Shown: positions 1 to 6,624, counted from the stretch's first letter. The stretch is 11,253 bases of DNA from Rheinheimera sp. (GCF_020217005.1 NZ_JAIWOI010000248.1:1-11253); one strand, 5' to 3'. The notes: generated by a model from the letters alone, not told the origin. Numbers and translations are program-made.

Positions 1-385
1 AGGTTTTGTCCAGCCCCAACAACTCATTCACAAGCTGGGCCAATTCTGGTTCATGCCCGACCAGCAACACAGCTTCATCCTGCTGTAACTGGCTGAACAA
101 ATGAGCTTTAGCTTCAGCCACTGGTACATCGGGCAATAAGCATTGCCACTCTTCGACTTGTACTTTTAGCCCGGAATCTTTTCTCACTAATGCCGCAGTT
201 TGCACAGCTTTGGTTTGTGGACTACAAAAAATCCGATCGGGCAATAAGCCCTGTTTTTGCATAAAAGCGGCCACACGGCGCGCCTGTAATCTGCCCTTTT
301 CATTCAGACAACGGTCGGCTTCATCCACCAGCGAAGTTCGCACATCTGCCGTCGCGTGGCGCATCAGATAAAGTACAGCTTTCAT
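1..385 (-). CDS. sixA: SixA-type phosphohistidine phosphatase, 3' end cut by window edge
   Basis: Histidine phosphatase (phosphoglycerate mutase-like fold) of the SixA type, which in E. coli removes phosphate from phosphohistidine on HPt or PTS-Ntr proteins; cytoplasmic. The reading frame starts at an ATG at 385 and stays open to base 1, giving 128 residues of a family of about 160. Visible motifs are the N-terminal catalytic RHAT (Arg8, His9) in MKAVLYLMRHATAD, an SPQTKAVQTA segment matching the family's second conserved block, and VGHEPEL near residue 110 with the second catalytic His. A clear ribosome site, AAGGTGA, lies 6 bases before the ATG. The C-terminus is outside the window, so integrity cannot be judged. 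The next gene is divergent, so this gene is read away from the kinase operon. The family is secure; the exact target protein is inference. Confidence 0.88.
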   Translation of the reverse strand, partial: MKAVLYLMRHATADVRTSLVDEADRCLNEKGRLQARRVAAFMQKQGLLPDRIFCSPQTKAVQTAALVRKDSGLKVQVEEWQCLLPDVPVAEAKAHLFSQLQQDEAVLLVGHEPELAQLVNELLGLDKT

Positions 386-411
386 CAATTTCACCTTTAG
401 TGCAGAAAATG

Positions 412-424
412 CTGGCAGACTATA
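412..424 (-). promoter_or_regulatory. Possible -10 region of sixA
   Basis: Read on the minus strand, TATAGT (424 to 419) matches the sigma-70 -10 consensus at 5 of 6 positions and would start transcription near 412, about 26 bases before the sixA ATG. No good -35 hexamer is visible 16-18 bases upstream, so this is a weak prediction. Confidence 0.3.
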
Positions 425-490
425 GCGAATCTATTACAGATATATGACTTACCCCTTTGTCATTGACGTAGCTGTTTTTTTGACAGCGTC

Positions 491-595
491 GCGGGCGACC
501 CTAAAGGCCGCCCCCACAATAGGGGCTAACTATCTTCTGTCACCTCTACTGATATTTAGATAGAAAATTGTAGGGGCGGGGTTTATCCCCGCCCG
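491..595. repeat. Pair of REP-like palindromes, reverse orientation of the 4946-5320 unit
   Basis: Two GC-rich palindromes, 491-518 and 569-595, lie 50 bases apart. The first carries GGGCGACC..GGCCGCCC around CTAAA; the second carries GGGGCGGGG and CCCCGCCC around TTTAT. They are reverse-complement relatives of elements A and B of the tandem array at 4946-5320, and the first has decayed by a few substitutions. The 386-811 gap holds this pair, a possible sixA promoter and a kinase leader hairpin. I see no gene in it; translated frames across it are repeat shadows. Confidence 0.8.
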
Positions 596-729
596 TATCG
601 AGTGCCAATCAACCGGGTAATTGCCAACTAGGTTCTTGGCCAATTGAGCCGCCCAACATACCAACTGCGACACTTTGCCACATTGCGCAGTACAGACAAG
701 CAGCAGACAATGATCCCGACTTCCACCAG

Positions 730-756
730 ATGACAAGGTGTTCCCACTCCTATACT
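730..756 (+). promoter_or_regulatory. Candidate promoter of the RegB/RegA-like operon
   Basis: ATGACA (730-735) resembles the -35 box (5/6) and TATACT (751-756) the -10 box (5/6), but the spacer is only 15 bases, shorter than the usual 16-18. Transcription would start near 763, leaving a leader of about 49 bases that contains the hairpin at 779-803. Confidence 0.35.
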
Positions 757-778
757 CTGGGCTGTCAGTTTTTTGCAA

Positions 779-803
779 CGGCTGCTTTGCAGCCGCTTTT
801 TTT
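779..803 (+). terminator. Intrinsic-terminator-like hairpin just before the kinase start codon
   Basis: A perfect 7-bp stem, CGGCTGC with GCAGCCG (779-785 and 789-795), closes a TTT loop and is followed by C and seven T (797-803). This is the form of a rho-independent terminator, yet it ends only 8 bases before the kinase ATG at 812. It could end an upstream transcript, act as a leader attenuator, or influence ribosome access. Confidence 0.6.
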
Positions 804-811
804 GAGACGCT

Positions 812-2092
812 ATGAACAGCATATTTGCCCGCAAAGATACCAGCCCGGCTCAGCCCATTCAGCAACTGCAGCGTTTTCGCTGGGTCTTGATTGCCTTAGA
901 ACTTCTGGCCAGCCTGATAGGTTATCTGTTGGAGTACCCTATCCATAGCTGGAGCCTGCTGTGTTTTGTCATTGCCGTCCATTGCTTTACCAATATCAGC
1001 CTTAAACTCTGGCGTGGTCAGCAAGGCTCAGAGCAACGTTTTATTGCCATCAGCATTTTGATTGATCTCTTTATGATCACAGCGCTGCTAGCGATGACAG
1101 GAGGCGCCAGTAATGGTTTTGTCGCCATATTACTGCTGCCTGTGGCTGTTACTGCGGTACTGTTTTCTGCAATTCCGAGCTACCTGATGGCGATACTGGC
1201 TATTGGCTGTTACAGCCTGCTACTGCAAGTGCCACTCACCACAGATGTGCATGCCATGCACCAGCATCATAGTGCTGAACCAGCGGGCACAGAACCTTTT
1301 AGCCAACATATCAGCCAAATGTGGTGGGCTTTTAGCTTTAGCGCTTTTATCGTCAGCTGGTTTATCAGCGCCCAAACCCAGCGTATTCGCAGCACTTCAG
1401 CGCAGTTAAACAAGCTGCAACAAAAACAGCTGCAGCATGAGCAAATACTGGCTGTGGCCACCTACGCCGCTAACGCAGCTCATGACTTAGCCACGCCGCT
1501 ACAAAACCTGGTGTTGCTGACCGATGAGCTGACAGAGCAACAGCAGGACGCCGCTTTAGCTACCGATCTGCGTCAGCAATTACAGTTGTGCCAGCAAATA
1601 GTGCAAAAACTTCGCAGCAATGCCCAGCAACTGCGTAAAGGTGACGTACAATCCCAGCCTTTGTATAACGCTATTGAGCACAGCATTCAGCTGTGGCTGG
1701 TGAGCCGGCCTGAAATCAGCATGGAACAACACTTCGCAAGCGACCAATCACCTTTAAAAGTGACGGACAGCATCAGTCTGGCGGCCGCTTTGTTTAATAT
1801 TCTGGATAATGCAGCTGACGCCAGCTTAGCCAATAAAGAGCCGAGATTAAGCCTGACGATGCAACAGAAGCAGGGCCAGCTGGAGTTACAAATTCGCGAT
1901 TATGGCCCTGGTTTATCAGAAAAAGAGCTGGCACAACTGGGCAAAAAGCCACAACCAAGTGAACAGGGTTTAGGTTTAGGCCAGTTCCTCGCTAATGTGT
2001 CCATCGACAGTCTGGGTGGTACAGTCGAGCGCAGCAACTGCACCGATGGCGGCGTGTTAACCCGTATTTATTTTGGTAATAAAGCACAATGA
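812..2092 (+). CDS. RegB/PrrB-type redox sensor histidine kinase
   Basis: Inner-membrane histidine kinase of the RegB/PrrB/ActS/RoxS family, which senses the redox state of the quinone pool and phosphorylates a RegA-type partner. Of 426 residues, about 24-187 contain six hydrophobic segments. A GGASNGF motif at 97-103 corresponds to the family's quinone-linked GGxxNPF, with Pro changed to Gly. The H-box is AAHDLATPL with His224. Cys260 in LQLCQQIVQKL lies 36 residues after it, where RegB has its redox-active cysteine. The ATPase domain shows the N-box NILDNAADAS (329-338), DYGPGLS (363-369) and GLGLG (386-390). The start is ATG 812; only a weak GAGA precedes it. The gene overlaps the next by ATGA, so the two are translationally coupled. 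No senC/prrC neighbour is present. Family assignment is firm; the controlled genes are unknown. Confidence 0.9.
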   Translation: MNSIFARKDTSPAQPIQQLQRFRWVLIALELLASLIGYLLEYPIHSWSLLCFVIAVHCFTNISLKLWRGQQGSEQRFIAISILIDLFMITALLAMTGGASNGFVAILLLPVAVTAVLFSAIPSYLMAILAIGCYSLLLQVPLTTDVHAMHQHHSAEPAGTEPFSQHISQMWWAFSFSAFIVSWFISAQTQRIRSTSAQLNKLQQKQLQHEQILAVATYAANAAHDLATPLQNLVLLTDELTEQQQDAALATDLRQQLQLCQQIVQKLRSNAQQLRKGDVQSQPLYNAIEHSIQLWLVSRPEISMEQHFASDQSPLKVTDSISLAAALFNILDNAADASLANKEPRLSLTMQQKQGQLELQIRDYGPGLSEKELAQLGKKPQPSEQGLGLGQFLANVSIDSLGGTVERSNCTDGGVLTRIYFGNKAQ

Positions 2093-2601
2093 AACTGGTG
2101 CTACTGGACGATGATGTCACTTTAACCCGCACCTTATGCCGTCGGCTGGAAGGCCTGGGACATCAGGTGAAAAGCTATAACGATGTGATAAGCCCCGAGC
2201 TATTAATCGCAGAGCAAGCCGACTGTTACCTGCTGGATTTACGTTTTGGTGTGGCCTCAGGCCTGGATTATGTGCAGCCACTACGCCAGCAGCTGCCGAA
2301 ATGCCGCATTGTGTTATTAACAGGCTACGCCAGCATAGCCACAGCAGTGCAAGCGGTAAAAGCAGGAGCAGACGACTACCTGACCAAGCCAGTCGATTTT
2401 GCGACTTTAACTCAGGCCTTAAGCGGTCAAGCGAGCGCAACAGCTGTCAATGAAGCCGAGGTTTTATCAACCGATCAGCTGGAATGGGAGCATATTCAAC
2501 GGGTTCTGGAACAGCACCAGGGCAATATCTCCCAAACCGCCAAAGCACTGGCCATGCACAGACGCACCTTGCAGCGCAAACTACAAAAACACAGGCCCTG
2601 A
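2089..2601 (+). CDS. RegA/PrrA-type response regulator with Fis-type HTH
   Basis: Cytoplasmic DNA-binding response regulator, partner of the kinase just upstream. It has 170 residues, close to the usual length of about 180. The receiver domain (1-112) shows the acidic pocket DDD (7-9), phospho-acceptor Asp50 in LLDLRFG, Thr78 in LLTGYASIATAVQAVKAGA and Lys100 in TKP. The C-terminal part (about 130-168) has LEWEHIQRVL followed by a Fis-like helix-turn-helix ending in MHRRTLQRKL, which is the signature of RegA/PrrA/ActR/RoxR. Start ATG 2089 overlaps the kinase stop by 4 bases. In other proteobacteria these regulators control respiration, carbon or nitrogen fixation and terminal oxidases; targets in this organism are inferred only by analogy. 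No intrinsic terminator is seen after it, and the suhB promoter follows at once. Confidence 0.93.
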   Translation: MKLVLLDDDVTLTRTLCRRLEGLGHQVKSYNDVISPELLIAEQADCYLLDLRFGVASGLDYVQPLRQQLPKCRIVLLTGYASIATAVQAVKAGADDYLTKPVDFATLTQALSGQASATAVNEAEVLSTDQLEWEHIQRVLEQHQGNISQTAKALAMHRRTLQRKLQKHRP

Positions 2602-2607
2602 ATTCGC

Positions 2608-2635
2608 TTTACTTTTTCTTCTCAGCGGCTACAAT
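2608..2635 (+). promoter_or_regulatory. Candidate suhB promoter
   Basis: TTTACT (2608-2613, 4/6 to the -35 consensus) and TACAAT (2630-2635, 5/6 to the -10) are separated by 16 bases, placing a transcription start near 2642 and a leader of about 39 bases before the suhB ATG. A second TACAAT lies at 2663-2668 without a matching -35. Confidence 0.5.
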
Positions 2636-2680
2636 ACGCGCCGCTCTTTTGACTGTTCTTTATACAATAAGGTAATCGCT

Positions 2681-3484
2681 ATGCATCCGATGTTAAACAT
2701 CGCAATTCGTGCTGCCCGCAGCGCAGGTAATGTCATCGCTAAAGCTTGTGGTCAGATGGACTTAGTTCAGACGACTCAGAAAGGCACCAATGACTTTGTG
2801 ACCAACATCGATAAAGAAGCAGAACAGGCCATAGTGCATGTTTTACGTAAGTCATTCCCGGATCACGACATTATCGGTGAAGAGAACGGCGAATATGGCA
2901 ACAATAATAGCGATTACCAGTGGATCATCGACCCGCTTGATGGTACCACCAACTTTATCAAAGGCATTCCTCACTTTGCGGTATCCATAGCTTTGCGTCA
3001 TCAGGGCAAACTGGATCAGGCCGTAGTTTTTGACCCCTTACGTGGCGAAGTATTCACTGCATCCCGTGGTGCAGGCGCTCAGCTCAATGGTCGTCGTATC
3101 CGTACTACCAATTTACCTGATTTAGGCGGCGCTATTCTGGCGACAGGTTTCCCGTTTAAACACAAACATCATTTAGATGCTTACACCGAAACTTTTAAAA
3201 CTCTGATGATTCAGGCTGCAGACGTACGTCGCACTGGTTCAGCAGCGCTGGATTTATGTTATGTCGCTGCAGGCCGTTTTGATGGTTTCTGGGAAATTGG
3301 TTTAAAGCCGTGGGATTTTGCCGCAGGCGAGCTGATTTTACGTGAAGCCGGTGGCTTAATCAGCGACTTCGCTGGTGGTAACAACTACCTGCGCAGCGGC
3401 AACATTGTTGCAGCCAGTCCAAAAGTATTAGGTGCCATGTTAAAAGGCATGCGCCCACATTTGACTGAATCTCTACTGAAATAA
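2681..3484 (+). CDS. suhB: SuhB, inositol-1-monophosphatase family
   Basis: Mg-dependent inositol monophosphatase that, in E. coli, also joins the Nus-factor complex for rRNA transcription antitermination and folding; cytoplasmic. The 267 residues equal the E. coli length and the opening MHPMLNIAIRAARSAGN is nearly identical. Metal and catalytic motifs are complete: Glu67 in GEENG, DPLDGTTNF at 84-92 (Asp84, Asp87) and WDFAAGELILREAGG at 211-225 (Asp212). The frame is open from 2450, but that stretch is the shadow of the response regulator gene. ATG 2681 is preferred because it matches SuhB's N-terminus and AAGG stands 8 bases before it. The gene has its own promoter and is followed by an inverted repeat that may end the transcript. 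Confidence 0.97.
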   Translation: MHPMLNIAIRAARSAGNVIAKACGQMDLVQTTQKGTNDFVTNIDKEAEQAIVHVLRKSFPDHDIIGEENGEYGNNNSDYQWIIDPLDGTTNFIKGIPHFAVSIALRHQGKLDQAVVFDPLRGEVFTASRGAGAQLNGRRIRTTNLPDLGGAILATGFPFKHKHHLDAYTETFKTLMIQAADVRRTGSAALDLCYVAAGRFDGFWEIGLKPWDFAAGELILREAGGLISDFAGGNNYLRSGNIVAASPKVLGAMLKGMRPHLTESLLK

Positions 3485-3492
3485 ATCGCTTG

Positions 3493-3531
3493 GGGTCAGA
3501 TCACATTTGCGCAGCAAAAGTGCTCTGACCC
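3493..3531. repeat. Long imperfect inverted repeat with GGGTCAGA ends, possible suhB terminator
   Basis: GGGTCAGA (3493-3500) and TCTGACCC (3524-3531) form perfect outer arms. Inside, TCACATTTGC (3501-3510) and GCAAAAGTGC (3514-3523) pair with two mismatches around a GCA loop. TTTATTTTC follows on the plus strand, so it could terminate suhB. The GGGGTCAGA/TCTGACCC end type is, from memory, common in dispersed gammaproteobacterial repeats. Confidence 0.7.
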
Positions 3532-3555
3532 TTTATTTTCGTCTCAATGTTCAAA

Positions 3556-3930
3556 TCAGACTTGCGGCTTAGTCAAAGGCAAACCTGCATTGACCCAGGC
3601 TGTATACCCACCCGCTAAACTCCAGACATCCTGATAGCCCATTTTCTGCAACATATCGGCCGCTAATGCCGAACGAAAACCACCACCACAATACAAAATC
3701 AGCGTTTGTTGTTTATCCTGCACTGCTTTTTCCACATCGCGCTCAATCACGCCTTTGCCCAAATGAATAGCAGCAGGCAAATGCCCTGCCAGCCACTCTA
3801 AATCCTCCCGCACATCCACCAACACATAAGGGGTTGGAAACTGCTGCAAATCAGCAATAGTCAGCTCTTTAACCCTGCTTTTGGCATCGTCGACTACAGC
3901 AAGAAAACCCGGGGAATGTTGTTTGGACAT
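3556..3930 (-). CDS. Single-domain rhodanese-like sulfurtransferase
   Basis: Single rhodanese domain that probably carries a persulfide sulfur on a cysteine; cytoplasmic, with no signal peptide. At 124 residues it is the normal size for single-domain members. Motifs in order are VLVDVREDLEW (37-46), GHLPAAIHLGKG (49-60), the active-site loop CGGGFRS (81-87, nucleophile Cys81), and AGGYTAWVNAGLPL near the C-terminus. The frame is open to 3960, but the ATG at 3930 has a clear AAGAAGG ribosome site, so the shorter form is preferred. The gene stands alone, convergent with suhB. A 7-bp inverted repeat lies in its leader. The natural sulfur donor and acceptor cannot be told from sequence. Confidence 0.9.
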   Translation of the reverse strand: MSKQHSPGFLAVVDDAKSRVKELTIADLQQFPTPYVLVDVREDLEWLAGHLPAAIHLGKGVIERDVEKAVQDKQQTLILYCGGGFRSALAADMLQKMGYQDVWSLAGGYTAWVNAGLPLTKPQV

Positions 3931-3955
3931 AAAAACCTTCTTGTAATTACATTTA

Positions 3956-3977
3956 GCCACTGTTTTTAATCAGTGGC
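3956..3977. promoter_or_regulatory. Inverted repeat upstream of the rhodanese gene
   Basis: GCCACTG (3956-3962) and CAGTGGC (3971-3977) are perfect arms around TTTTTAAT, about 26 bases before the rhodanese ATG. It may be an operator or a leader hairpin; no T-tract follows on the minus strand, so it is not a standard terminator. Confidence 0.4.
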
Positions 3978-4048
3978 AGCTTCAGTTACATCAATATAAA
4001 ACGAAGCTACCTCTTTTCCCCCTTAGCCGCAAGCCGTTCAAAAATGGG

Positions 4049-4190
4049 TGGCCAAGGTCGCCTTTTATGAATTACATCCATGTAATTCAACCTTTGGTCC
4101 AGCTTTCAGCTGTTGAAAAGTACTCCTGTACTTTTCTGCTTTGCGCCACTTTCTTTTGGCGACGCAAAAGAAAGTGGCTCGCCAACGGCG
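4049..4190. repeat. Cluster of consecutive small palindromes
   Basis: The 301-base gap between the rhodanese and HutD-like genes holds no gene but a dense row of hairpins. Arms TGAATTACAT/ATGTAATTCA (4068-4089, CC loop); CAGCT/AGCTG (4100-4112); GAAAAGTAC/GTACTTTTC (4115-4136, TCCT loop); GCCACTTTCTTTTG/CAAAAGAAAGTGGC (4145-4178, 6-base loop); and CGCC/GGCG (4180-4190). All arms are perfect. No T-tract follows, so these are not simple terminators. The look is of a dispersed intergenic element, and part of the motif set recurs at 10419-10694. Confidence 0.8.
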
Positions 4191-4231
4191 AAAGCGTTTT
4201 AAGTCAGTAGCAAACTGCCACCAAATCAGAA

Positions 4232-4801
4232 CTACAAAATTCTAATCCACACCAACCGACAGGGCTCCACACTAGCTTTCATCTGCAACGCCCCTACCTC
4301 ATCCGTGCATAACAAGCTTTGCCCAGCTTCCAGTTGATAGCTCTGCTCTTTGAAACTCAGCTGAAGCTGACCAGACGCCAGATATAACAAAGATTCATTC
4401 GCCAGAGTTAACGACAAAGGTTCAGTCACAGACAATACCTGCAAACTGGCTTTGACATCAGCACGCCTGGTCATCAGATTAAAATCCCGCACTGGCCCTG
4501 CTATTAAAGTGCAGTCAATGGCGGTTTCACCGGCAAAAGCGAAAGGCAGCAAAGCTTTATTCAACACTATGGGCTGCTCTTCAGCGCCATGCAAACAAAA
4601 GCCATTGCCTTGCAGCAGCATAATAATTCGGTCGGTTTGTTCAAAACGGGAAAAAGCACCGTCGCTGGCGACTTCGGCGATAGAAACACGCCAGCGCATG
4701 CCGCTTTGGTCGTCAGAACGGGCGATCTGATGCGTAATGCCACCGCCATTTTTCCAGGCCTGAGTTTGCCATTGCTTGGGGGAGATAAGTTGGAGCGCCA
4801 T
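4232..4801 (-). CDS. HutD/Ves family cupin-like protein
   Basis: Member of the HutD/Ves family, small double-stranded beta-helix (cupin-like) proteins. HutD is found in histidine-use operons and Ves in a cold-linked setting in E. coli; the biochemical role is not established. The 189 residues match the family's usual length. Diagnostic segments are WKNGGGITHQIA (16-27) and RWRVSIAEVASDGAFSRFEQTDRII (about 36-60), followed by LLQGNGF and a later GQLQLSF repeat of the fold. ATG 4801 is the only sensible start although the ribosome site before it is poor. No hut genes are nearby, so a histidine-degradation role is not supported by context. It is likely cytoplasmic, with no signal or membrane segment. 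Confidence 0.85.
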   Translation of the reverse strand: MALQLISPKQWQTQAWKNGGGITHQIARSDDQSGMRWRVSIAEVASDGAFSRFEQTDRIIMLLQGNGFCLHGAEEQPIVLNKALLPFAFAGETAIDCTLIAGPVRDFNLMTRRADVKASLQVLSVTEPLSLTLANESLLYLASGQLQLSFKEQSYQLEAGQSLLCTDEVGALQMKASVEPCRLVWIRIL

Positions 4802-4830
4802 AGGAAGAACTTAAAAGCTATGTAAAGTGG

Positions 4831-4860
4831 CTTATCTTAGGTGCTCTGCTGCGATGACAA
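4831..4860 (-). promoter_or_regulatory. Possible promoter of the HutD-like gene
   Basis: On the minus strand TTGTCA (4860-4855, 5/6 to -35) and GATAAG (4836-4831, 4/6 to -10) are 18 bases apart, giving a start near 4824 and a short leader. The -10 match is modest. Confidence 0.35.
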
Positions 4861-4873
4861 AAGAGCAACACAA

Positions 4874-4902
4874 ATAAAAAACGCCCCTTTGCAGCGAGGC
4901 GT
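4874..4902 (-). terminator. Minus-strand intrinsic terminator
   Basis: Read on the minus strand, ACGCCTC (4902-4896) pairs with GGGGCGT (4887-4881), allowing one G-T pair, around an 8-base loop, and is followed by TTTTTATT. It would stop transcripts of the diguanylate cyclase gene after they pass the repeat array. Confidence 0.6.
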
Positions 4903-4945
4903 AAAACGAACAGCTGGCTTTGTTGCAGCAAAACCAACTGTTTTT

Positions 4946-5320
4946 GTAGGGGCGACCTTTAGGGTCGCCCGCAAAGCAGTAACATAAACTCCAGACACCA
5001 GCGCCTGTAATACCCATCTAACGGGCGGAGATAAACCCCGCCCCTACAATGACCCATCTAAAATAATGACCAACCCAAATCACTGTAGGGGCGACCTTTA
5101 GGGTCGCCCGCAAAGCAACAGCAATTCCAGACACCAACGCCTGTTATGCCCATCTAACGGGCGGGGGTAAACCCCGCCCCTACAATGACCCATCCAAAAT
5201 AATGACCGCCCCAAATCACTGTAGGGGCGACCTTTAGGGTCGCCAGCAAAGCAACAGCAATTCCAGACACCAACGCCTGTTATACCCATCTAACGGGCGG
5301 GGATAAACCCCGCCCCTACA
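4946..5320. repeat. Tandem array of paired REP-like palindromes, 2.7 units of 136-139 bp
   Basis: Three units start at 4946, 5085 and 5221. Each has palindrome A (27 bases, GGCGACC/GGGTCGCC around TTTA), a 46-49-base linker, and palindrome B (27 bases, GGGCGGGG/CCCCGCCC around ATAAA or GTAAA). Units one and two add a 36-base linker, which the third lacks. A opens with GTAGGGGCG and B closes with CGCCCCTACA, so each A-B block has inverted ends. Units two and three are almost identical; unit one differs by a 3-base length change and several substitutions. The array ends 11 bases after the cyclase stop codon. The 4802-5331 gap holds this array, a terminator and a promoter, and no gene. Confidence 0.9.
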
Positions 5321-5331
5321 ACGCAGGGCAA

Positions 5332-6366
5332 TCAGCAACTACTGCTAATGCAATTCCTGCCTTCTGATTTCGCGCGATACAAAGCCGTATCGGCCGCACA
5401 TAACATGGCAAATGGGGTGCGGAACTGGCCGTTTATTTCACTGGCAATGCCCTGGCTGACAGTTACAGAGGTATCATCTGACAAACCTTGTTCTGAGAAC
5501 TTCAACTGACTGACATAATGCTGCACTTTAACCGCCACGGCTTTGGCCATAGCTTCGTCGTGGTAAGGCAGAATCAGTGCAAACTCTTCGCCGCCATAAC
5601 GGGCCGCTAAACCCTGACCACGAGGTACAGCCAACGAAATAGCAGCGGCAATACGGCGTAAACATTCGTCACCCTGCAGATGACCGTATTGATCGTTAAA
5701 CTGTTTAAAGTAATCAACATCTATGATCAGCACACTGACAGAGCTTTGATTTCTATTGCACTCTTCCCAATAGTGCTGCAGTCGTTCATCAAAGTGACGT
5801 CTGTTGGCTAAAGCCGTCAGTGGATCTGTGCTGGCAAGCATATGCAATTTGTAAAATTCAGCTTTGTAACTGGATAAATCGCGTATTACTACCACCAACA
5901 GCGGGTCGTCTGAAGGTAAATAAGATAAGGACAGTTCAATATCTTTGACATTACCATTGGCACAAATAATGGCCATTTCAGCCGGATTCTGCAACGATGA
6001 CAACACACCACGACGGCCCATATCGACCAGGTTATGGTAATGCGGCTGATAACGTTTGACTAAAAAGTCCGGCCAGCAATGCCCACGTAATGCGCCTTGG
6101 GTATGGCCCAAAAACTGTGCCGCTTTGCTGTTAATACACACAATACTGCCACTGACATTAACCACCAACACAGCTTCAGACAAATACTCAATCAAAGCAG
6201 GTAAAGATTCAAGATGAGGAACCGCATAACCACCAGCACCAGAAAAATCTACACGGGTAACATCGTTGTGGTTATAAAGCGAGGGGTTGAGCTCAGTTGG
6301 GCTGCCACTCGCTTCACTTACTGCAGAGGTTAAATATAATCTTTTAGATGGTGCTGAAGTTGTCAT
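5332..6366 (-). CDS. PAS-GGDEF diguanylate cyclase
   Basis: Soluble diguanylate cyclase making c-di-GMP from two GTP. Positions below count from the longer frame starting at 6420. An unstructured N-terminal part (1-65) is followed by a PAS domain (about 70-185, beginning ESLPALIEYLSEAVLVVN) and a GGDEF domain (198-362). The GGDEF domain shows DPLTALANRRHF, the metal and substrate segment DVDYFKQFNDQYGHLQGD, the intact catalytic signature RYGGEEF (GGEEF 276-280) and ADTALYRAKSEGRN. The allosteric I-site reads RGQG instead of RxxD, so product inhibition may be lost. There are no membrane segments. The start at 6366 is chosen because GGAG lies 9 bases before it; ATG 6420, giving 362 residues, has no good ribosome site. 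What the PAS domain senses is unknown. Confidence 0.9.
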   Translation of the reverse strand: MTTSAPSKRLYLTSAVSEASGSPTELNPSLYNHNDVTRVDFSGAGGYAVPHLESLPALIEYLSEAVLVVNVSGSIVCINSKAAQFLGHTQGALRGHCWPDFLVKRYQPHYHNLVDMGRRGVLSSLQNPAEMAIICANGNVKDIELSLSYLPSDDPLLVVVIRDLSSYKAEFYKLHMLASTDPLTALANRRHFDERLQHYWEECNRNQSSVSVLIIDVDYFKQFNDQYGHLQGDECLRRIAAAISLAVPRGQGLAARYGGEEFALILPYHDEAMAKAVAVKVQHYVSQLKFSEQGLSDDTSVTVSQGIASEINGQFRTPFAMLCAADTALYRAKSEGRNCISSSC

Positions 6367-6511
6367 AGGTCTGTGCTCCATAAGCCCTGGTACCGACGCA
6401 TTACTGCGTTTACTGAGCATGAATTTAGAACTTATGGAAAAAACAAACCTTCCGGCAACCTTCTGATTTAAATCATTGAATTTAAATTAAATTATTTATA
6501 TCTAAAAACTT

Positions 6512-6533
6512 AAAAAGCCCCGTATGGGGCTTT
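6512..6533 (-). terminator. Terminator of the regulator/DP-EP operon
   Basis: AAAGCCCC (6514-6521) and GGGGCTTT (6526-6533) form a perfect 8-bp stem around GTAT. Read on the minus strand it is followed by TTAAG and then TTTTT, about 90 bases after the stop codon of the DP-EP gene. The plus-strand side has only a short T run. Confidence 0.8.
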
Positions 6534-6624
6534 AAACACTAAGAGTAGCTGATTATTTCAGACGCTAAAGGAGCTTTATTTGACCAAATTTCAACCTTTA
6601 TGCCCCTGAATAAAAGTCTATGAA

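Noticed and set aside
530-865. Minus-strand frame of 111 residues upstream of the kinase
   Set aside because: It overlaps the kinase start, includes a translated REP palindrome (RAGINPAPT) and lacks family features.
2450-2680. N-terminal extension of the suhB frame
   Set aside because: It overlaps the response regulator gene out of frame, and the SuhB family begins at MHPMLN.
4832-5017. Short minus-strand frame with similar GDPKGRPY content
   Set aside because: It also comes from translating the array and the neighbouring terminator.
5098-5289. Short minus-strand frame across the repeat array
   Set aside because: The translation (GDPKGRPY-like repeats) is simply the translated REP palindromes; it has no ribosome site.
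4946-5320. CRISPR array
   Set aside because: The recurring parts are palindromic pairs with conserved linkers, not direct repeats with variable spacers of constant length, and no cas genes are nearby.
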